64,000 nucleotides of DNA, taken from positions 1 through 64,000 of the forward strand of contig NZ_ATYR01000015.1 of assembly GCF_000427785.1 (NCBI RefSeq). The letters run 5' to 3'. This document shows, one piece after another, positions 35,428 through 44,119 of the stretch. Position 1 is the stretch's first letter; every line of letters starts with the position of its first letter. A program made the position numbers and the translations under genes. The DNA is from Massilia alkalitolerans DSM 17462 (GTDB taxonomy: Bacteria > Pseudomonadota > Gammaproteobacteria > Burkholderiales > Burkholderiaceae_D). The notes below the pieces were generated by a model. It was not told the origin of the DNA and searched no databases. It saw only the letters and a list, made by a program, of their open reading frames with translations.

Positions 35428-35988
35428 ATGACTAATCTTGACAATGTGCTGGAAGAATGGATTCCCTATCGATTAGAGACGCTCAAGACCTTTCAAGCGG
35501 TTTGGAATTTGGCGAAAGAAACCAAGGAAGGCCGCGAAGTGCAAATCGTCGTCGACGGCAAAACGAGGCTTGTAGGAAACGTCTCGATGATCGCCAATCC
35601 AATTTGCGAAATTGGTCTAATCCACGCGCGAGCACTTCTTGAATTTCTCGGCTTGAGCCTGATAGAAGGAAAACTAAAAACCATAGAAAGGAAGCGACGA
35701 GCGGATGACATCGCAATTGAGCATTTTAAGGCTAACGGTGTCGCACTGGAACGGCTCACGCCGGAACAAGCTCTATCTGACTATCCGGGCGACCCAGAGG
35801 ATGCGAGGGCCGCGTTTATGGCCGTCTTTGAATGGACAAACAAAGGTGTAGCCCATTTAACTGAAGGGAGAACGTCTCGAACTTATACAGAGGATCACTT
35901 GAAGATCGCTCTTAGTGGCATAGAATACCTCGTGAATAAACATTTATATGCCAAGCTAGGATTGACGATACCGAGTGATGACTACTAG
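35428..35988 (+). CDS. Hypothetical cytoplasmic protein, low-GC cargo
   Basis: A 186-residue, mainly helical protein (ALLEFLGLSLIEGKLKTIER; FEWTNKGVAHLTEG) with no signal or TM segment. Base composition is visibly lower in GC than the surrounding genes, as is the 200-base upstream region, which points to separate acquisition. Its helical build and the conserved-looking NKGVAH segment recall HEPN-like proteins, but I cannot support that assignment. Confidence 0.65.
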   Translation: MTNLDNVLEEWIPYRLETLKTFQAVWNLAKETKEGREVQIVVDGKTRLVGNVSMIANPICEIGLIHARALLEFLGLSLIEGKLKTIERKRRADDIAIEHFKANGVALERLTPEQALSDYPGDPEDARAAFMAVFEWTNKGVAHLTEGRTSRTYTEDHLKIALSGIEYLVNKHLYAKLGLTIPSDDY

Positions 35989-36034
35989 GCTAAGTGCAGA
36001 TGTTGCCATCCAAATATTTCGCAAAGCTTGACCC

Positions 36035-36433
36035 ATGAATATAAAAAATGTGACCGCGAAAAATGGCGCGAATTACACGCTGTCTATCGATGATGACGGA
36101 ACCGAGATCATAGTTAGCCGCGGTGCCGATGCGCTCGGAACAATAAGCCTGAATTATATTCAATTCGATTGGCCTGATCCGGATCACTACCATATAACAC
36201 ATCTGTCTTTAGAAAAATGTAGTGGAATTGGGCTCGGGCGAGAGTGCCTTATTTTTCACAAAGAGTGTTTTGGCGCACCGATTACCGCAGGCTATGATTA
36301 CGGACAGGAGAGCTTGGATGGGAGCCACCTTACTGGAACGGGACCAGGCTTTATTTACACGATGCGGCAGGAAGGGGTTGTGGTCCCCTCTGCGAGCGAC
36401 CGCTTTGATCGCGATGACGACTGTGACAACTAA
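36035..36433 (+). CDS. Hypothetical protein, low-GC cargo
   Basis: A 132-residue protein starting 47 bases after the previous gene, on the same strand and with the same lower GC. The segment SGIGLGREALIF-like GIGLGRECLIFHKECFG resembles the acetyl-CoA-binding turn and helix of small GNAT-like proteins, but the match is short. Likely co-transcribed with the upstream gene. Function unknown. Confidence 0.6.
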   Translation: MNIKNVTAKNGANYTLSIDDDGTEIIVSRGADALGTISLNYIQFDWPDPDHYHITHLSLEKCSGIGLGRECLIFHKECFGAPITAGYDYGQESLDGSHLTGTGPGFIYTMRQEGVVVPSASDRFDRDDDCDN

Positions 36434-36454
36434 GTCGTGTATGCATGCGTGTGC

Positions 36455-37291
36455 TTACGCGACCATCGCGTGCTGCACATCGTTCGCCGCCGGCGTCAGC
36501 GCATCGCGCCCACGCCCGACCGCCGCGCATCCACTCGCCGGCGTCCTGATCACCTTCCTGATCTGCTCGCGCCAGAACCTGGTGCTGGTGGGCCGGGTGC
36601 CCTCGATCTCACGGTAGATCTCCTGCAGGTCGGCCTCCCCGCCCAGGCGCTCAAGGGCCTTGCGGATCACGCGCGGCCACACTGGGCCGCCGACCGTGGC
36701 CAGGACGTCCCGATACGCGCCGGACAGCTTGTGCACGGCCGCAGTCTCGCGGTACAGCGCGAAACCAATCATCGTGCGGCGCCTGCCCTTCTCGAAGGCA
36801 GCGAAGACCAGCGGCAGGCTCAGGCCTGGGAACAGGTTCCGCGGGATCATCGACTGCGACAACGCCCAGCGCTCGGCATAGCCGACTACCCGCGCAGCAG
36901 TCTGGAATGCATAGGCCGGCAGGATGAACCCGGCTTGGCCACCGTCCGGCAGCAGCTCGTGCGCCCTGTCGAGGAACCCATCGATAAGGCTCAGGTTGAA
37001 AGGCGGATTGCCAATGATGTGCGTGGGCTCTACATCGATCTCGACCGTGCGGAAATCCCCTTCGATCACCCGGCAGCCCGTGTTGCGCCGCGCGCGTTCA
37101 GCCATGAACGGGTCGATCTCGACGCCGATCGCCTTCACGCCAGCTGGCACTGCAGATAAGAAAGCGCCTGGGCCACAACTCGGCTCTAAGATAAGATGTC
37201 CGGCACCCAACGATGGGAAGAAGCCCTCCACGATTGCCTCGGCGGCCCATTGGTGGGTTGGATACTGGCCAAGCTCTTTGATGGTCGACAT
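36455..37291 (-). CDS. Adenine-specific DNA methyltransferase
   Basis: A 278-residue SAM-dependent N6-adenine methyltransferase. Motif I is ILEPSCGPGAFL (AdoMet binding) and motif IV is IIGNPPFNLSL (catalytic NPPF). The N-terminal ELGQYPTHQWAAE matches type II/orphan enzymes that start near a Y/F-x-TP motif. An AAGGAAC site precedes the ATG. No restriction gene is adjacent, so this is probably an orphan, as is common on conjugative elements, where it may protect DNA from host restriction. Confidence 0.85.
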   Translation of the reverse strand: MSTIKELGQYPTHQWAAEAIVEGFFPSLGAGHLILEPSCGPGAFLSAVPAGVKAIGVEIDPFMAERARRNTGCRVIEGDFRTVEIDVEPTHIIGNPPFNLSLIDGFLDRAHELLPDGGQAGFILPAYAFQTAARVVGYAERWALSQSMIPRNLFPGLSLPLVFAAFEKGRRRTMIGFALYRETAAVHKLSGAYRDVLATVGGPVWPRVIRKALERLGGEADLQEIYREIEGTRPTSTRFWREQIRKVIRTPASGCAAVGRGRDALTPAANDVQHAMVA

Positions 37292-37368
37292 GCGCGTTCC
37301 TTATTCAACTGATCACCCCATGTTACGGATGACCCGCGCGGTCTCGCAAGGAATGGTGCTGGTGGTGG

Positions 37369-37932
37369 CTAAGTTGGACGCGTGCCGTCAGGGGCCTGGT
37401 CCTCGTCCTCTGCCTGCGTCGCCGGCGAGAACGCATAGCGCTCCCAGGCGGACCACAGGTTCACGATCTCTACCTGGCGCGCGCGCGCATACTCGACGCA
37501 GTTGGCGGTACCGCCGGAGGTCCCGTTCCACAGCGCCAGCACGCCGGTCGCGCGGTCGACCATCCACTCGTTACGGACCTGCATCTTCCAGACAGCGTAG
37601 CCGCCGGGGCTGACGACGACGACCTTGGTGGCGCGCGCCAGGATCGTGCGGAACAGATCCTGCTGCTCGGGCCGCCACCTGCGCTCCTGGCCCTCGAATG
37701 GAACCGCGGCCGTCAAGGGTATGCCCAGCTCGATGGCCGCCAGCGCCAGCGCCGTATCCCAGCCCAGGGCCATCCCGGAGATCACCTCTTCCGGGCGGTA
37801 CTTGGTGAGCGCGGCGCGCGCCAGGTCGACCAGGCGCGATGACACGGCGGCGCCGTAGCCACCCAGCTTGTCGGGCCGGTGGCCGGTACCGGCCAGGACG
37901 GCGTGAGGAAAAAGGGTAGATGTATCGGTCAT
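37369..37932 (-). CDS. SLOG-family (YpsA-like) nucleotide-binding protein
   Basis: A 187-residue protein beginning with the Rossmann-like TGHRPDKLGGYG motif, then SGMALGWDTALAL and VVSPGGYAVWKMQVRNEWMV, the pattern of the YpsA/DUF1273 branch of the SLOG superfamily. Members bind nucleotides or nucleotide-like signals; their roles are mostly unknown, with some linked to phage or plasmid conflicts. The gene lies between the methyltransferase and a lipoprotein gene on the same strand. Confidence 0.8.
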   Translation of the reverse strand: MTDTSTLFPHAVLAGTGHRPDKLGGYGAAVSSRLVDLARAALTKYRPEEVISGMALGWDTALALAAIELGIPLTAAVPFEGQERRWRPEQQDLFRTILARATKVVVVSPGGYAVWKMQVRNEWMVDRATGVLALWNGTSGGTANCVEYARARQVEIVNLWSAWERYAFSPATQAEDEDQAPDGTRPT

Positions 37933-38005
37933 GTTGAGGCCTATGGAAAGCGCGCTGGCGCCCCGAAAACTATGGCATTAAGGATTCGATACACCGTGGG
38001 GGATG

Positions 38006-38389
38006 TCAAACACCCAGCTGCGATCGCACGTCGCGGCCGACCAGGCAACGCGCGGCAGATCGCCCCGCGCCGTCGTGCGGAGCCATCGACTTCAGACTGA
38101 ACTCGGCAACATTCAACTCGCAAGCAGACTTCGACTCGGCCTGGATGACGATGGGCTTGACCGCATCCTTCCCCTTCACGACCATGTACCAGTCAGCGTC
38201 ATTGAGCGAGCCGAAAAGTGCCACGTCATCCGCGGCCGGGGCCGGGGCCTGGGCCTGGGCCGCGGCAGTAGCCGGACGTGCTGGCGCCGGTGCTGGCGCG
38301 TGGGGAGTGATGGCCTGCCTGCCGCATGCCGTGAGGACGACCATGGTGGCCAAGGATGCTGCTGTTACGAGTTTTGCGTGCTTCTTCAT
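38006..38389 (-). CDS. Small lipoprotein
   Basis: A 127-residue protein with a type II signal peptide (MVVLTAC, Cys at residue 22), then an Ala/Pro-rich linker (APAPAPARPATAAAQAQAPA) and a short globular domain with two cysteines. A CAGGAAG site precedes the ATG. It may be an envelope component of the transfer machinery, but no family is recognised. Confidence 0.7.
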   Translation of the reverse strand: MKKHAKLVTAASLATMVVLTACGRQAITPHAPAPAPARPATAAAQAQAPAPAADDVALFGSLNDADWYMVVKGKDAVKPIVIQAESKSACELNVAEFSLKSMAPHDGAGRSAARCLVGRDVRSQLGV

Positions 38390-38442
38390 CTGACTTCCTG
38401 GATGTGCCCAACGGCGCTGCGCGCCGCCTGATTCGGGCGGTT

Positions 38443-39507
38443 TTAAGTAATAGGGATAGGCGCCGGCGGGATACGCACGCGGGCAGATTCTGCGTAGCGC
38501 TCGGCGGAGCGGCGATCGTGCAGACCGAGGTATTCCTCCAGGTCCGCAAGCGACGTGCCGGCCTCCAGCTCGCGCTGGGCAAAGGTATTACGCAAGGTCC
38601 GGCCGCCCTCGCGCTTCAAGGTGATGCCGGCCGCGGCGAAGGTGGTGCGCACCTGGCGGTAGAGAGTGAACGCCTTGACCTTGCCGCCGCTGGGCATCGC
38701 CGGGAACAGGATCTGGCCAGGCACGTCCATCTTGGCGCGCTCCGCAAGCCAGCTCTTGACCTCGGGCACGGCAAATGGCCGTAGCATGGTCACGTGCTTG
38801 CGACCGAACTGGCTACCGGGCACCGGCCACACCGTCACCGGCACCGAGCCGGAGTCATCTGGCGCGCCGATATTCTCGATGTACAGCTCGATGACTTCGC
38901 TCACCGTCAGGCCGGCACCGATCATCAAGGCCATCATGGCGCGGTCGCGCCGGCGGCGCCAAACCAGGGCGGAGTCTTCCGCCAGCTGGGCCGAGCGAGC
39001 GGGCAGCGCCTGCATGAAAGCGGCCTGCTGCTCGAGCGTCAGCCATTCCTTAGGCAAATCCTTCCCGCGGCCGCCAGGCATCTTCCCAAGCGCGACTGAC
39101 GCCACGCGCGCCGGGTTCGGCTGAATGCGCAGGTGGTCGTAGACACGCTCCAAGAGCCGCACATACCGGTTGCGGATCTCGCTGTTCAGGTCTTTCGTGC
39201 TGCCCTTCTTGGGCGGCTCCATCGCAGCGTCCAGGAACTGCAGGATGTGGTCCTTCGTTACCCGGTCCACGGACAGACCTTCGCCATGCATCCAGCGCAC
39301 GAACTTCGAGAACATGGCGACGTAGCCCTTGATTGACCGCGCGCCAAGGGGCTGGGGCTCCTGCGTCTTGCCATCGGCAGTGACGCGTTTCGGACGCTTG
39401 CCCAGCTCGACGAACTTCACGCTCTCGACGAAGCCGCCGAACGCGGTCATCGGGTCTGCGATCCAGTGCGCTTTCTTGTCGAACAGGTGCGTTTCGGTGG
39501 TGGTCAT
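38443..39507 (-). CDS. Tyrosine recombinase/phage-integrase family protein, degenerate active site
   Basis: A 354-residue protein with an N-terminal SAM-like core-binding domain (about residues 50-140) and a catalytic domain (about 170-345). The family pattern is clear, but the first Arg of the catalytic set is Thr (GLTVSEV for GLRVSEL), box II reads RTLRNTFA for HDLRHTFA, and LGH reads LGL. The box II Arg, the Lys turn and the Tyr (RSAERY) remain. It may be inactive or use a modified mechanism. Its start overlaps the stop of the upstream gene by four bases. Confidence 0.8.
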   Translation of the reverse strand: MTTTETHLFDKKAHWIADPMTAFGGFVESVKFVELGKRPKRVTADGKTQEPQPLGARSIKGYVAMFSKFVRWMHGEGLSVDRVTKDHILQFLDAAMEPPKKGSTKDLNSEIRNRYVRLLERVYDHLRIQPNPARVASVALGKMPGGRGKDLPKEWLTLEQQAAFMQALPARSAQLAEDSALVWRRRRDRAMMALMIGAGLTVSEVIELYIENIGAPDDSGSVPVTVWPVPGSQFGRKHVTMLRPFAVPEVKSWLAERAKMDVPGQILFPAMPSGGKVKAFTLYRQVRTTFAAAGITLKREGGRTLRNTFAQRELEAGTSLADLEEYLGLHDRRSAERYAESARVRIPPAPIPIT

Positions 39508-40277
39508 GTGTGCGCAGCCTCACGGCTCTCCAGTAGCTTAGGTGGCACCATCATATCCCCGACCAGCTGCAGGACGGGACCTGGCAGCACGGCGACCGTA
39601 TTGGCCCGGCGGTGCACGAGATCCCACTCGGGCGTATAGCAAACGAAGACCCGTTCGACACCCTCGACATGCTCGTTGCCGCTCCCGGTGCCGCGCAGGG
39701 CCGCGAGAGTGCACCACTCGTCGCCACGGCGCAGGCCAACCAGGAACTCATTCCACGGCGTCGCCGGCGGCAGCCCTGCGTGCACGAAACCCAGGTGCGC
39801 CGCGCCGTCGCCGATCGAAATCGCCAGTGGCAGCAGTCGCATGGTGGCCACGAGCTGCTGGCGCTGCTGCTCGCCGGCGCCAGCTAACCAGTCCATACCG
39901 TGATAGTCCAGCTCGGCGAGCGCGGCAACCGCCTCGTCGTCTGGCGGGCCGTCTGCAAAGAGATCCAGGAGATCCTGCTCACCGTTGCTGATGACGGCGA
40001 AGACCGAGGGGGTGCGCAAGAACCGGATGCAGCCAGTGAGCGACTCGCGCCCGGACAAGAGGTGCCCGACCGAGATCAAGCGGTCCCGGCCAGGCTCGAA
40101 GTCAGCTTCACGCATGGCCATGAGAACCTGATCGAACGCGCCGCAAACGTCGCCGACGATAAAGTCCCGTCCCACCCTGTTGTGAGGCAGACACAGGACG
40201 GCCGGGTTCGCCGCGCTCACGCGCGCGCCCCCTTCAAGCCCACCTTCTGTCGTCGCGTCACTACCATTTGCAATCAC
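39504..40277 (-). CDS. PPP-family phosphatase-like protein lacking metal ligands
   Basis: A 257-residue protein that aligns along its length with bacterial and lambda-type serine/threonine phosphatases, but the ligand motifs are altered: GDxHG is GDVCG, GDxxDRG is GHLLSGR, and GNHE is SNGE. The surrounding sequence (AFDQVLMAMREADFEPGRDR; GFVHAGLPP) is well conserved. It is therefore probably a pseudoenzyme that binds a partner or phosphopeptide. Coupled to the recombinase gene by an ATGA overlap. Confidence 0.8.
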   Translation of the reverse strand: MIANGSDATTEGGLEGGARVSAANPAVLCLPHNRVGRDFIVGDVCGAFDQVLMAMREADFEPGRDRLISVGHLLSGRESLTGCIRFLRTPSVFAVISNGEQDLLDLFADGPPDDEAVAALAELDYHGMDWLAGAGEQQRQQLVATMRLLPLAISIGDGAAHLGFVHAGLPPATPWNEFLVGLRRGDEWCTLAALRGTGSGNEHVEGVERVFVCYTPEWDLVHRRANTVAVLPGPVLQLVGDMMVPPKLLESREAAHT

Positions 40278-40344
40278 GCCTTTGCCCTGCCTTTGTTCTC
40301 TTTTATGCTCATACTACGTAGATGATACAGAAGGTTATAAAGCT

Positions 40345-41154
40345 ATGGAACCTACAACTAGCGCAATCGAAAAACGCTCCGACCCGATGGCCGGCATCGG
40401 CTCGGTAATCGACACGGAGACCACCGGCCTCGATCCGAAGAAGGATCGGGTCATCTCGTTCGGCCATGTGCGCCTGGTCGACGGCAAGATCACCGAGAAG
40501 ATCGAGTGGTTCTTCAACCCCGGTGACGTGCCGATCAATCCGGAAGCGATGAAGGTACACGGCATCACGCCTGAGTTCCTGGCAGACAAGCCGCCCATCA
40601 AGGGCTACCTGCTCAGGATCGTCGAGTTGATGGTCGAGTCGATCGTCTGCGGCCACAACCTCAAGTTCGACGTCGACATGCTCAACGCCGAGCTGGCGCG
40701 CCATCGCTACCCGCCACTGGAGCAGTTCATCGCTGGCAAATTCGACACCATGCAAGACAGCCGCAAGCGCTGGCCGGGCAAGGCCGCCAGCCTGGACGCG
40801 CTGTGCGAGCGCGTCGGCGTCTCGACCGCGCACCGAGAAAAGCATGGCGCCCTCACCGATGCGGTGCTCTGCGCCGAGGCCCTGATCGCCATGCACAGGG
40901 AGCAGCGCAGCTTCCTCGACGTGTTCGCCGAAGACACCTCACCTGTTGCGCTCAACGACATCGCTGGCGACATGCCGGAGATCCTGATAGTCCCCGCGTC
41001 TGCCCAGGAACTGGCCACGCACGCGTCCTACCTGGCCGGAATGAACGGTGACGCCCCGATCTGGTATTCCTACAGTGCGCCGGCGCCGGCCGCCGCCGAC
41101 TGCGATGACGAAGAAAGCGATGACGAGGTAGTGAGCTCGATGGCGCCATGCTGA
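40345..41154 (+). CDS. DnaQ-like 3'-5' exonuclease
   Basis: A 269-residue DEDDh exonuclease. Exo I is VIDTETTGL, Exo II includes CGHNLKFDVDML, and Exo III is HGALTDAVLCAE, with all four acidic residues and the His present. It resembles the proofreading epsilon subunit of DNA polymerase III. The start at 40,345 has a GAAGG site; the upstream frame overlaps the promoter region shared with the divergent phosphatase-like gene. It probably acts in element replication or processing. The C-terminus is acidic. Confidence 0.85.
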   Translation: MEPTTSAIEKRSDPMAGIGSVIDTETTGLDPKKDRVISFGHVRLVDGKITEKIEWFFNPGDVPINPEAMKVHGITPEFLADKPPIKGYLLRIVELMVESIVCGHNLKFDVDMLNAELARHRYPPLEQFIAGKFDTMQDSRKRWPGKAASLDALCERVGVSTAHREKHGALTDAVLCAEALIAMHREQRSFLDVFAEDTSPVALNDIAGDMPEILIVPASAQELATHASYLAGMNGDAPIWYSYSAPAPAAADCDDEESDDEVVSSMAPC

Positions 41155-41268
41155 TCCAGCCTGCCGATCGGACATCTTCCGACCGGTTATTTGACAGAGT
41201 CAAACCCACCTTGATTAAATGAAGATGTGGGCAGGAGTTCTTCTGCCAAGCTAACAAAGAGGCAACAT

Positions 41269-41694
41269 ATGAGTTTCTGGGATTCGCAAAGGGCAGTCGA
41301 CACCGCCGGCCTGGTCGATAACATGGCCGAGATCGGTGGCGTTCTGCGCGCGCGGCGCGAAGCGAAGCGGGAAGAAAAGCAATTCCGTGAAGGCTACGCG
41401 AAAGCCCTTGAAGAGGCCAAGCGCACCGGCGTCATGCCTGTTCAGTATCAAAAACTTGCCCCGATCGACCACATGGGCGGCCACATCGGCGTTAAAGCGG
41501 TTGCTCTCCGCGAGCTGGGCAAGCTTAACCCGCGTCACCCGCTGGTCGTTTCACCAACCGTCCGGGGTAACATCGCAACCCAGACGAAGATCAACTACAA
41601 CCGGGCCAACCGTCCGGATGACCCTGACTTCCACGAGTTCGCGCCGAGCGACCCGGTCGCGCAGAAGATATACGAATTCACGCTCGGTAAATGA
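41269..41694 (+). CDS. Hypothetical protein
   Basis: A 141-residue protein with a GAGGCAACAT ribosome site before its ATG. The N-terminal half is a basic helix (LRARREAKREEKQFREGYAK); the C-terminal half (TVRGNIATQTKINYNRANRP) is likely globular. A strong terminator follows its stop by five bases. No family recognised. Confidence 0.7.
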   Translation: MSFWDSQRAVDTAGLVDNMAEIGGVLRARREAKREEKQFREGYAKALEEAKRTGVMPVQYQKLAPIDHMGGHIGVKAVALRELGKLNPRHPLVVSPTVRGNIATQTKINYNRANRPDDPDFHEFAPSDPVAQKIYEFTLGK

Positions 41695-41698
41695 TAAG

Positions 41699-41726
41699 AA
41701 AACGCCCTGGTTATCCAGGGCGTTTT
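41699..41726. terminator. Bidirectional rho-independent terminator
   Basis: AACGCCCTGG, a TTAT loop and CCAGGGCGTT form a perfect 10-bp stem flanked by A and T runs, between convergent genes ending at 41,694 and 41,729. It can serve both. Confidence 0.92.
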
Positions 41727-41728
41727 CA

Positions 41729-44011
41729 TTAGTAGTCCTTCTTCTGATCAATGACCGCAGCGGCTAATCCTTGCTGCCCGTTATTCTTCAGGTCTTTCGC
41801 CATCTTCATCTTCATCGAGGTCGACACCGCCCCACTACCACCGCGCGCAGCATTGATGAACACGCCAGCGACCTTGCTCTCGACCTCGTGACCGGTCACG
41901 GCGTTCTGGTTGTTACCGATCCAGCCGATCATGCGGTCAGCCAAGTTCAGCATCACAGAGAAAGTCGAGTTGACCAGGGTCATACCCATTACGGTGAAGA
42001 TCACCATGTACGCGGCGATCGACATCAGGCCGGTCAGGCTGTTGCCCTGGGCGCTGCCCACGGCCGCGCCGAAGTAGCGGAACAGGAAGGTACCCATCAC
42101 CGTCACCGCAGCCGATGCGATGAAGAACGAGAAGGTCATGATGATCGGGCGCGCGAAATTGTTCAGCATGTACGTGTAGCCGTAGCTGGTACGCTGGCCC
42201 ATGCCCTCACCGTCCGAGTCGAAGTGAGCCATGGCCCAGAGGGAGGAGCCGAGCAAGGACTCAATGATCGACGTGAACCACTGGATGATGGCCGCGAACC
42301 ATTGGATAAACGGCACCATGGGAATGTAGAAGGCCATGACCGCGGCCGAAACGAACATCAGACCGAGCACTGGCAGCATCAGCCCGCCGGCATCCTTCGC
42401 AATCTTGCTAAGGGTGCTGGCGATGCCACCACCAGGCACAACACTGAGCACTTTCTGCCCAAGCGAGCTATTCGCAACACTTTCAGCCGCGCCGATCACA
42501 GCCCTACCAACACGTGTCCCAGCAACGAAGTCGGCCGCACGGTATGCGAAGTACATCGCCTGCGCCGCAGCAAGCGCATTGTCGCCGATGTTCTTGAACG
42601 TGATGATCGGATTGACAGTCTCGCCGGCGCCAGTCGAGCTTGACCCGATCATGCCATTCAGCGCGCCACCCAGGATCCACTGGCCAACCGAGATATTGCC
42701 GGTGGAGGAGGTGGGGAGGATGCCCTGCTTCTGCGCACTGGCGACGCCTACCGCTGCCTCCAGGCCCGCCAGGAGTTCTCGCGTCGTTGAAGGCATGTCC
42801 TCGTCGTCCGGCATGTTCTCGAACGTCACGACTGGGTCGAGCATTTCATTCATCGCCTCGCCGACCTCGGCATACACGCTGTACCAGATACCCAGGGTGA
42901 TCCAACCACCATCCTTCATGCGCTGCGTAAGCTGATCGGAGATGGCTCCGGAATTGCTGACGCTGTTCGCCTGGGCTGCGAGCGCGGCCAGCTTGCCCTG
43001 GAATGTGTTGGTGTAAATACCGAAGTAGCCATCAGCAATCGTCTTGACCGATGCGTCGAACTGCTCCTTGTTGCTGTTGGGCGAGACGCCGGTGATAAGG
43101 TCCTTGGCCGCAGCGTACGTGGACTGCAGCGTCGCAGCGTGCGCATCCATCGACGTCTTGCGGATACCCTCGTAATTGACGTCCGCAATACGGAGCCCGA
43201 ACGTGCTTTGCGTGATGCTGTTGGACCGAGGCGAGAAGTTCATCGTGATCTCGCCGCATGCCGAGCTACCGAACTGGCCACTCGGCTGCCGCCCAGCGAA
43301 CTTCATCACGATCGCCGTTCCGCTATCGGTATTGAGCGTCACCGGGAAGTCCGTTGGCGTCGGCTGGCCAGCCGTTTGCATCGCAGCGGCCATGTCTTGT
43401 GAGGCGCGCTGACATGCTACTGCCTTGGCCATGTACAGCTCCATATTCTTGAGCTGGGCCGCCTGCTTGATGTTACCCATCGGGTTGACGGTCGTGTGAA
43501 ACGCTTCGGTACTGTCGATCGCGGTCTGCTGCACCCGGTTCGCGCCGGCGATGCCCAGAAGGCAGGCGACGACCATCAGAGCCTGGCAGAATGCCCATCC
43601 GCCGAAGACTGGCATCAGGCTCGCCGTACCGAAGGCGACGCGCACTGGCACCCACACGGTCGACATGCGCTTGCCCAGGACGACACCCTCGTGCATCGTC
43701 TGGGCCAGGCCGGCGATCATGTTGTAGGCCATCCAGATGCAGGCGGCCGAGAAGATGAACATGTTGAATTCTTTGAACATCGCCGCCAGCAGCGTTCCGG
43801 TCGACCCGTCTTGGGTGCGGAAAGGATCGAGTGCGAAGTCGCCCAGCACTGCCCGGAGCATAGCGAACGATTCGTCGGTCTCTCGGTTAATGTCGGTGAG
43901 AAGGTCGGTGACGTCATCCAGGAGGCCAGCATGCGCCACCTCCGGCAACAATAGACACGCGAGAGCGGCCGCGCCAGTGCGGATGTGCGTCGAATTTATG
44001 TGCTTGCGCAT
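41729..44011 (-). CDS. traY: DotA/TraY-family protein of a type IVB secretion system
   Basis: A 760-residue polytopic inner-membrane protein with a signal peptide (PEVAHA), an N-terminal TM group (residues about 80-180), a long periplasmic part and a C-terminal TM group (about 540-720) ending in a conserved cytoplasmic tail. The segments FNMFIFSAACIWMAYNMIAG and PVRVAFGTASLMPVFGG match DotA/TraY, an essential channel-associated protein of IncI-type conjugation and Legionella Dot/Icm systems. A CAGGAAA site precedes the ATG. It is separated from the other transfer genes by a terminator and may have its own promoter. Confidence 0.88.
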   Translation of the reverse strand: MRKHINSTHIRTGAAALACLLLPEVAHAGLLDDVTDLLTDINRETDESFAMLRAVLGDFALDPFRTQDGSTGTLLAAMFKEFNMFIFSAACIWMAYNMIAGLAQTMHEGVVLGKRMSTVWVPVRVAFGTASLMPVFGGWAFCQALMVVACLLGIAGANRVQQTAIDSTEAFHTTVNPMGNIKQAAQLKNMELYMAKAVACQRASQDMAAAMQTAGQPTPTDFPVTLNTDSGTAIVMKFAGRQPSGQFGSSACGEITMNFSPRSNSITQSTFGLRIADVNYEGIRKTSMDAHAATLQSTYAAAKDLITGVSPNSNKEQFDASVKTIADGYFGIYTNTFQGKLAALAAQANSVSNSGAISDQLTQRMKDGGWITLGIWYSVYAEVGEAMNEMLDPVVTFENMPDDEDMPSTTRELLAGLEAAVGVASAQKQGILPTSSTGNISVGQWILGGALNGMIGSSSTGAGETVNPIITFKNIGDNALAAAQAMYFAYRAADFVAGTRVGRAVIGAAESVANSSLGQKVLSVVPGGGIASTLSKIAKDAGGLMLPVLGLMFVSAAVMAFYIPMVPFIQWFAAIIQWFTSIIESLLGSSLWAMAHFDSDGEGMGQRTSYGYTYMLNNFARPIIMTFSFFIASAAVTVMGTFLFRYFGAAVGSAQGNSLTGLMSIAAYMVIFTVMGMTLVNSTFSVMLNLADRMIGWIGNNQNAVTGHEVESKVAGVFINAARGGSGAVSTSMKMKMAKDLKNNGQQGLAAAVIDQKKDY

Positions 44012-44057
44012 GAAATTTCCTGTTGAATCTTGTTACGTATCAGCATCATAAAACAAA

Positions 44058-44089
44058 CATTCCGAGATGTCGCCTGACATCTCGGAATG
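44058..44089 (-). terminator. Rho-independent terminator downstream of the 44,120-45,799 unit
   Basis: A perfect 13-bp stem (CATTCCGAGATGT / ACATCTCGGAATG) with a six-base loop, followed on the minus strand by TTTGTTTTAT. It lies between the gene ending at 44,120 and the traY start. Confidence 0.9.
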
Positions 44090-44119
44090 CTGGTGTCTCT
44101 GTTGCTGCACTCCCGGCGC

